Positions 6,232 to 10,674 of a stretch of DNA of 10,674 nucleotides are shown in pieces. The DNA is taken from the NCBI GenBank assembly GCA_934120015.1, contig CAKOTD010000034.1:1-10674 (forward strand). Reading direction: 5' to 3'. The notes below the pieces were generated by a model. The model saw only the letters and a program-made list of their open reading frames with translations, was not told where the DNA came from and did not search any database. Every line of letters begins with the position of its first letter. The stretch's first letter is position 1. The stretch is from an uncultured Bacilli bacterium. Its GTDB lineage: Bacteria; Bacillota_I; Bacilli_A; RF39; UBA660. The position numbers were made by a program, and so were the translations under genes.

Positions 6232-7416
6232 ATGAAAAAGACAATTAAAGATTATGATTTGAAGGATAAGAAAGTAATAATTCGTGTTGATTTTAATGTT
6301 CCAATAAAGGACGGTATGATTACTGACGATAATCGTATTAGAGAAAGTATTCCTACAATTAAATATGCAATTGAACATGGTGCAAAAGTAATTTTAATGT
6401 CTCATCTTGGAAGAATAAAAACTATTGATGACCTAAAGAAAAATTCTTTAGAACCTATTTCTAAAAAATTATCAAGTATAATTGGTAGACCAGTTATATT
6501 TTCACATGTAACCAGAGGAAAAGAACTTGAAGATAAAATTGAACACTTAAATTCGGGTGAAATACTATTAATGGAAAATACAAGATATGAAGATATTGAT
6601 GGTAATAAAGAAAGTTCTAATGATGAAAACCTTGCTAAATATTGGGCCAGTTTGGGGGATTTATATATAAATGATGCTTTTGGTACTAGCCATAGATCTC
6701 ATGCCTCAAATGTTGGTATTGCTAGTTATTTACCTAGTGGAATAGGCTTTCTAATTGAAAAAGAAATTATCAATATAGGAGGAGCTATAACTAATCCTGA
6801 CAGGCCTCTTACAATTATATTAGGAGGTGCTAAAGTAACTGATAAAATAGGAGTTATATCTAATCTTGTGAATATAGCTGATTATATATTAATTGGTGGT
6901 GGTATGGCATTTACTTTTTTAAAGGCAGATGGTTATGAAATTGGTAAGTCTCTACTTGATGAAAATAGTATTGATTTTTGCAAAGAAATTCTAAATAAAT
7001 ATCAGGATAAAATAATTATACCTGTTGATATAGTTGAAGCTGATTATATTGCTTTAGGAGCCAGTGTCAAAAACGTTTTGATTAACAATATTGATGATGA
7101 TAAAATAGGTGTTGATATTGGAAAGGAAACAATTAATTTGTTTGAAAAATATATTAAGAAAAGTAAAACAGTTATATGGAATGGTCCAGTAGGCATGTTT
7201 GAATATAATGGATTTGATATTGGTACAAAGGAAATCTGCAAAATAATAGCTAATACAGATGCTAAGACTATAATTGGTGGTGGTGACACTGGTGCTGCAA
7301 TAGCCAAGTATGGATATAAAGAAAAAGTAACGCATTTATCAACTGGTGGAGGTGCTTCTTTAGAATATTTAGAAGGTAAATCATTACCAGGAATTGATAT
7401 AATCAATGACAAATAG
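6232..7416 (+). CDS. pgk: phosphoglycerate kinase
   Basis: Pgk transfers the acyl phosphate of 1,3-bisphosphoglycerate to ADP, the first ATP-yielding step of glycolysis, in the cytoplasm. The protein is 394 aa, the standard bacterial length. Substrate-side residues are in RVDFNVP (18-24), R35 and HLGR (58-61). ENTRYED, NDAFGTSHRSHAS and GGAKVTDK follow in normal order. The nucleotide side has NGPVGMFE (317-324), GGGDT (349-353) and STGGGASLE (370-378). No key residue is missing. The ATG has AGAAAGG 6 nt upstream. The usual glycolytic partners gap, tpiA, pgm and eno are not adjacent; the gene sits between a prepilin gene and a membrane protein gene, 11 and 12 nt away. Transcription therefore seems to come from the rmuC promoter unless an internal promoter exists. 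Confidence 0.98.
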   Translation: MKKTIKDYDLKDKKVIIRVDFNVPIKDGMITDDNRIRESIPTIKYAIEHGAKVILMSHLGRIKTIDDLKKNSLEPISKKLSSIIGRPVIFSHVTRGKELEDKIEHLNSGEILLMENTRYEDIDGNKESSNDENLAKYWASLGDLYINDAFGTSHRSHASNVGIASYLPSGIGFLIEKEIINIGGAITNPDRPLTIILGGAKVTDKIGVISNLVNIADYILIGGGMAFTFLKADGYEIGKSLLDENSIDFCKEILNKYQDKIIIPVDIVEADYIALGASVKNVLINNIDDDKIGVDIGKETINLFEKYIKKSKTVIWNGPVGMFEYNGFDIGTKEICKIIANTDAKTIIGGGDTGAAIAKYGYKEKVTHLSTGGGASLEYLEGKSLPGIDIINDK

Positions 7417-7428
7417 AAAGATGATAGA

Positions 7429-8448
7429 ATGAAAAAAAAGAGTAAATTAAAATCGATATTGAGTATAGTAATTTTAATTACTATTGCTATGTTAGTTCTT
7501 TATACATCTTTAAAAGATAATTATAAAGAAATTATAAATGGACTACTTAGTGCAAATAAACTTTGGATTTTGGTAGCAATACTTTTTGTATTTGGTTACT
7601 GGTTTTTTAAATCAATAATTTTTTATAATTTTACGAAAAAATTTGATAAAAGGTATACATTTCGTAAAGCTTTTAAACTTCAACTAGTTACAAACTTCTT
7701 TAATGCAGTTACACCATTTTCCAGTGGTGGACAACCATTTCAGATTTATACATTAAAAAAACAGGGAATTGATTTAACTAGTTCTACTAATATTATTATT
7801 GAAAATTTTATAGTGTATCAAATAGCACTCGTTACTTTAGGAATAATTTCCATAATTTGCAATCGAATATTTCATATGTTTGATAGTGTTGGAATACTCA
7901 AAAACTTAGTAACAGTAGGATTCATTGCAAATACTGTTGTAATTATAGGTTTATTTATTGTAGCGTTTGCTAAAAAATTAAACAAAAAAATTGTTGGTTT
8001 TACAATTAGTATATTACATAAGTTAAAAGTTGTAAAAGATAAAGAGAAAAAGCTTGCTGATTGGAATGAATATATTAATAATTTCCATGAAGGTGCAAAG
8101 ATATTAATTGCTGATAAGTGGTTTTTTATAAGGTCAATCTTATGTGCAGCCGTAGCATTATGTTGTCTATATTTAGTACCTGTTATTTTATTATATAGTA
8201 CCGGTGATTATACAAGTTTCAATGGTGCAATATCAATAGTTGCCTGTGCATATGTTATGCTTATAGGTTCATTTGTTCCCATTCCAGGTGGCACAGGTGG
8301 ATTAGAGTATGGCTTCCTTGCATTTTATGGCAATTATTTGACAGGAAGTAATTTACATGTAATTATGATATTATGGCGTTTTATAACCTATTATTTAGGA
8401 ATGATTGTTGGTGCTGTTGCTGTTAATATTAAAGAAAAGGAGATATGA
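7429..8448 (+). CDS. YbhN/UPF0104 family membrane protein (MprF flippase-domain-like)
   Basis: This is a 339-aa polytopic inner-membrane protein of the lysylphosphatidylglycerol synthase transmembrane (LPG_synthase_TM) family. It matches the flippase-like half of MprF without the aminoacyl-transferase half. Hydrophobic segments lie near residues 9-27, 44-66, 123-145, 161-182, 230-257, 264-285 and 305-332. The two family blocks are visible: NAVTPFSSGGQPFQIY (92-107) and PIPGGTGGLEYGF (284-296). Family members are proposed to move lipids or lipid-linked sugars across the membrane; few have been tested. The next gene is a glycolipid glycosyltransferase whose start overlaps this stop, so moving or supporting that glycolipid is the natural inference. 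The Shine-Dalgarno is weak (AGAAAG, 8 nt before the ATG). The basic N-terminus (MKKKSKLK) faces the cytoplasm. Confidence 0.9.
   Translation: MKKKSKLKSILSIVILITIAMLVLYTSLKDNYKEIINGLLSANKLWILVAILFVFGYWFFKSIIFYNFTKKFDKRYTFRKAFKLQLVTNFFNAVTPFSSGGQPFQIYTLKKQGIDLTSSTNIIIENFIVYQIALVTLGIISIICNRIFHMFDSVGILKNLVTVGFIANTVVIIGLFIVAFAKKLNKKIVGFTISILHKLKVVKDKEKKLADWNEYINNFHEGAKILIADKWFFIRSILCAAVALCCLYLVPVILLYSTGDYTSFNGAISIVACAYVMLIGSFVPIPGGTGGLEYGFLAFYGNYLTGSNLHVIMILWRFITYYLGMIVGAVAVNIKEKEI
8436..8442 (+). promoter_or_regulatory. ribosome binding site of the GT4 gene
   Basis: AAAGGAG lies 2 nt before ATG 8445 and 11 nt before ATG 8454. The nearer start is too close for efficient initiation, which favours 8454. 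However, 8445 forms an ATGA overlap with the upstream stop, so the choice is not certain. Confidence 0.55.
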
Positions 8449-8453
8449 TTTAT

Positions 8454-9686
8454 ATGCGTATAGGGATATTTACCGATTCATATCCTCCATATATAAATGG
8501 AGTTTCCACTAGTATTGTCATGCTTCAAAATGCACTTGAAAAACAAGGTCATCAAGTTTATATTGTTACAGTTAATAATAAAGGATATTCATATAAATAT
8601 GAAAATAAGATAATTAGAATACCGGGAATTCCTACAGGAATTTATGATTATAGACTAACAGGTGTTTATCCAGTTAGAGTCATTAACAAAATTAAAAAAT
8701 GGAATTTAGATGTAATTCATTCACAAACAGAATTTGGGGTTGGAACATTTGCTAGAATATTTGCTAAACAGTATAATATTCCGCTTGTACATACTTACCA
8801 TACGGCATATGAGGACTATGTACATTATATAACAAAGGGACATTTTGATAAATCTAGTAAAAAAGTAGTAGAATATTTAACAAAATTTTATTGTGATAAA
8901 ACTGCAACAGAATTGATAGTTCCAACAAAAAAAACTTATGACTTCTTCAAGCAAAAATATAAATTTGAGAGAAATATTCATATTATTCCAACAGGTATTG
9001 ATGTAGAAAGATTTTATAAAGAAAAATTTTCCAAAGAAGTTATTAATAAGCTTTCCAAAGAACTTGGTATTGATAGAAAAGATTTTGTAATTCTTTTTGT
9101 AGGAAGACTAGGTAAAGAAAAAAGCATAGAGGTTTTAATTGAAACACAGCAACAGTTGATAAAGAAATATCCATATTGTAAACTTATGATAATTGGTGAT
9201 GGACCAGATAGAGAACATTATAATGATATGGTAAAAAGAATGCATTTAGAAAAGAATGTTATTATGGTAGGAAAAGTTGCATGGGAGGATATTCCTAAAT
9301 ATTATCAAGTTGCTAATCTATTTGCAACCGCTTCTCGTAGTGAAACACAAGGATTAACTGTAATAGAGGCAATGGCATCATCACTTCCGGTTGTAGCAGC
9401 AAATGATGACAGCTTTAGAGAAATTGTTGTTAATGATTTAAATGGTTATTTGTTTGACAATAAAAAGGATTATCGGAAAATTGTTGAAAATTTACTTTGT
9501 AATGATGAAAAGATGATTTATTTAAGTAAAGAGGCTAGATTATCATCCCAAAATTATTCGTCAAAATATTTTGCGGATAGGGTTTTAAAGGTTTATGAGT
9601 CCGCAATTAAAACAAAGGGTGTAAATAGTAGGAGCTTTTTTGGAAGATTTAAAAGCGTTATTAAACATGGATGGCATGGAAAATAA
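8454..9686 (+). CDS. GT4 glycosyltransferase, 1,2-diacylglycerol 3-glucosyltransferase-like
   Basis: This GT-B retaining glycosyltransferase of family 4 probably adds glucose from UDP-glucose to diacylglycerol at the inner face of the membrane, making the glycolipid used as bilayer lipid or lipoteichoic acid anchor. It is 410 aa from the start giving MRIGIFTDSYPP, the usual family opening. N-terminal domain signatures are NGVSTS (15-20), HSQTEFGVG (89-97), HTYHTAYEDYVHY (113-125) and IVPTKK (155-160). These strongly recall the Acholeplasma laidlawii monoglucosyl-DAG synthase. In the C-terminal domain, R218 and K223 with GDGPD (248-252) and the E-x7-E motif ETQGLTVIE (E297, E305) form the sugar-nucleotide site. 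The C-terminal tail is basic and amphipathic (390-410), suited to membrane binding. Acceptor and sugar are inferred from similarity; another lipid or sugar is possible. A start at 8445 would add three residues. Confidence 0.88.
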   Translation: MRIGIFTDSYPPYINGVSTSIVMLQNALEKQGHQVYIVTVNNKGYSYKYENKIIRIPGIPTGIYDYRLTGVYPVRVINKIKKWNLDVIHSQTEFGVGTFARIFAKQYNIPLVHTYHTAYEDYVHYITKGHFDKSSKKVVEYLTKFYCDKTATELIVPTKKTYDFFKQKYKFERNIHIIPTGIDVERFYKEKFSKEVINKLSKELGIDRKDFVILFVGRLGKEKSIEVLIETQQQLIKKYPYCKLMIIGDGPDREHYNDMVKRMHLEKNVIMVGKVAWEDIPKYYQVANLFATASRSETQGLTVIEAMASSLPVVAANDDSFREIVVNDLNGYLFDNKKDYRKIVENLLCNDEKMIYLSKEARLSSQNYSSKYFADRVLKVYESAIKTKGVNSRSFFGRFKSVIKHGWHGK

Positions 9687-9695
9687 AATTTAGAG

Positions 9696-9723
9696 AAGTT
9701 GTTGTTTATCAACGACTTTTTTT
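9696..9723 (+). terminator. intrinsic terminator of the rmuC-GT4 operon
   Basis: AAGTTGTTG (9696-9704) pairs with CAACGACTT (9710-9718), a 9-bp stem with one G-U pair and a 5-nt loop, followed by an unbroken T tract (9717-9723). It closes the five-gene run. Its T tract overlaps the first of the Spo0A-box-like repeats upstream of spo0A. Confidence 0.9.
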
Positions 9724-9750
9724 GACAAAAAACGACAAAAAGTGACAAAA
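9721..9750 (-). promoter_or_regulatory. three tandem Spo0A-box-like sites, 10-bp spacing
   Basis: GACAAAA occurs at 9724, 9734 and 9744, exactly one helical turn apart. Read on the minus strand the sites are TGTCAAA, TGTCGTT and TGTCACT, matching the known 0A box TGTCGAA at 6, 5 and 4 of 7 positions. Tandem 0A boxes at 10-bp spacing are established for the B. subtilis abrB promoter. The sites lie about 53-82 bp upstream of the predicted spo0A transcription start, an activator-like position, and the next gene encodes the protein that would bind them. Autoregulation is the inference. Confidence 0.6.
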
Positions 9751-9767
9751 TTAGAAAAATTTCACTC

Positions 9768-9796
9768 TGGTTAAAATTATAAGGATATAGTATAAT
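9768..9796 (+). promoter_or_regulatory. probable promoter of spo0A
   Basis: TATAAT at 9791-9796 has a weak -35 box TGGTTA (9768-9773) at 17 bp. A poor -35 with activator sites upstream fits a regulated promoter. The -10 box lies inside a 14-bp perfect palindrome (AGTATAATTATACT, 9789-9802). The leader would be about 24 nt, with AAAGGAG (9812-9818) 8 nt before the ATG. Confidence 0.55.
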
Positions 9797-9826
9797 TATA
9801 CTTGTTGAAATAAAGGAGATATAAAT

Positions 9827-10597
9827 ATGGAAAAGATAAAATTATTGGTAATAGATGATAATATAAATTTGGTAGATATGGTTAAAGAATATTTTAGTAA
9901 TACAAACAATATAGAAGTAGCTTATACCGCATATGATGGATTAGAAGGAATAGAGGTTATTCAAAGGGAAAAGGACAATTATGATGTTATAGTTCTAGAC
10001 CTTATAATGCCTAAAAAAGATGGTATATATGTTTTAGAAGAAATGCAAAAAAGGGGAATAAATAAGAAAGTCATAGTGGCAACAAGTTATAATGCTAATG
10101 AAATTATTAGGGAAGTATCTGAATTTGGAGTAAGCTATTTCATTTTAAAACCATTTGAATTAAATGATTTAGAAAAAAGAATAAATGAAATAACAAGCCA
10201 AAAGAAAAATGAAAATAGTAAAAACATTGATTTTCATTATAATAATTTGCAAGTATCAATAACTAAAGTTTTACATGAACTTGGTATACCTTCTCACATA
10301 AAAGGTTACCAATACATAAGAGAAGCTGTTGGTATCATATTTGAAAGGCCAGAAACAATTGGTGGAATTACCAAAGAGTTGTATCCAGAGTTAGCCATGA
10401 AATTTGATACTACTGTATCTCGTGTAGAAAGAGCTATAAGGCATGCAATTGAAGTTAGTTGGAATAGAGGAAACTGGGATTTAATGGAAGATATATTTGG
10501 TCATAGTGTTGATATTGATAAAGCAAAACCAACTAATTCAGAATTTATTGTAACAATTGCAGATAAGTTACGTTTAGATTTTCATAAAGTTTGTTAG
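9827..10597 (+). CDS. spo0A: Spo0A, sporulation master response regulator
   Basis: Spo0A is the phosphorelay-controlled transcription factor that commits cells to sporulation and represses or activates transition-state genes. At 256 aa it is slightly shorter than the B. subtilis protein (267 aa). The receiver domain (1-122) has the acidic pair D10 and D11, phosphoacceptor D58 (IVLDLIMPKKDG), T86 and K108 (LKPF). A short linker leads to the Spo0A C-terminal DNA-binding domain (about 140-256). HIKGYQYIREAV (157-168), the recognition helix SRVERAIRHAIEV (198-210) and KAKPTNSEFI (232-241) are nearly identical to the Bacillus protein, so TGTCGAA-type DNA sites should be recognised. It is transcribed from its own promoter behind a terminator. 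The upstream neighbours typical of Firmicutes (spoIVB, recN) are absent here. Presence of Spo0A does not prove that the organism sporulates. Confidence 0.97.
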   Translation: MEKIKLLVIDDNINLVDMVKEYFSNTNNIEVAYTAYDGLEGIEVIQREKDNYDVIVLDLIMPKKDGIYVLEEMQKRGINKKVIVATSYNANEIIREVSEFGVSYFILKPFELNDLEKRINEITSQKKNENSKNIDFHYNNLQVSITKVLHELGIPSHIKGYQYIREAVGIIFERPETIGGITKELYPELAMKFDTTVSRVERAIRHAIEVSWNRGNWDLMEDIFGHSVDIDKAKPTNSEFIVTIADKLRLDFHKVC

Positions 10598-10674
10598 AAA
10601 AACTTATTAATTAAAAAGTCAAGTGCAACAAACGAATAATTAAATGGTATTCACAACTTCTTGTAATTTATAAA

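Noticed and set aside
7044..7412. Minus-strand open frames of 122 and 93 codons inside pgk
   Set aside because: They lie opposite fully conserved Pgk codons, contain no recognisable domain and have no convincing ribosome binding site; they are frame shadows of a coding sequence.
7421..7432. Mini-ORF ATG-ATA-GAA-TGA before the YbhN-like start, as a leader peptide
   Set aside because: Three codons overlapping the true start are expected by chance, and no attenuator structure is visible around it.
7432..7439. A8 run at codons 2-4 of the YbhN-like gene as a phase-variation switch
   Set aside because: It encodes the lysine-rich N-terminus normal for membrane proteins, and similar A8 runs occur elsewhere (in pflB, for example) in this AT-rich DNA.
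9782..9811. Possible sigma-H promoter for spo0A (AGGATAT with GAAAT downstream)
   Set aside because: The distance between the two elements is several bases longer than the sigma-H spacing and the -10 element is GAAA rather than GAAT. The TATAAT at 9791 is the simpler reading.
10598..10674. Terminator or further gene after spo0A
   Set aside because: Only a short ACTT/AAGT pairing is visible, with no T tract and no start codon with a ribosome binding site. The signal may lie beyond the window.

Overview
The window looks like chromosome from a low-GC, anaerobic member of the Bacillota. The DNA is strongly AT-rich, every supported gene is on the + strand, and genes are packed with overlaps or gaps of a few bases. 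Shine-Dalgarno sequences are of the AGGAGG/AGGTGAT type. A clear Spo0A points to a lineage of spore-forming ancestry. A glycosyltransferase resembling the Acholeplasma glucolipid synthase and the general gene style suggest a gut Bacilli relative of the Mollicutes (for example the uncultured RF39-type groups). That placement is inference. TGA is used as a stop (3861-3863, 8446-8448) and Trp is TGG, so the standard bacterial code applies, not the Mycoplasma code.

Layout. (1) 1-161: a leader with two copies of a degenerate 19-bp direct repeat, possibly the end of an insertion sequence, then a near-consensus promoter. (2) 162-3233: pflB, pflA and a 49-codon cysteine-rich membrane microprotein gene, each overlapping the next, closed by a hairpin terminator at 3226-3263. 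(3) 3263-4086: a promoter, a membrane-anchored protein of unknown function and a 71-aa DUF1292-like protein, closed by a terminator that overlaps the last codons. (4) 4119-9723: a five-gene run made of rmuC, a type IV prepilin fused to a LamG/lectin-like domain, pgk, a YbhN/MprF-type membrane protein and a GT4 glycolipid glycosyltransferase, closed by a hairpin at 9696-9723. (5) 9721-10597: spo0A, preceded by three GACAAAA repeats spaced exactly 10 bp apart, which read as tandem Spo0A boxes. The last 77 bases hold nothing I can support.

How the genes fit together. PflB and PflA form an anaerobic pyruvate-to-formate module, and Pgk is the glycolytic ATP-producing step. The membrane protein and glycosyltransferase plausibly make and handle glucosyl-diacylglycerol glycolipids. 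The pilin-LamG protein is probably surface-exposed. Spo0A is the master regulator and probably controls its own gene. No complete new multi-gene system is evident. The points most worth a second look are the Cys-rich microprotein coupled to pflA, the orphan pilin-lectin fusion, the phased Spo0A boxes and the uncharacterised gene pair at 3294-4075.
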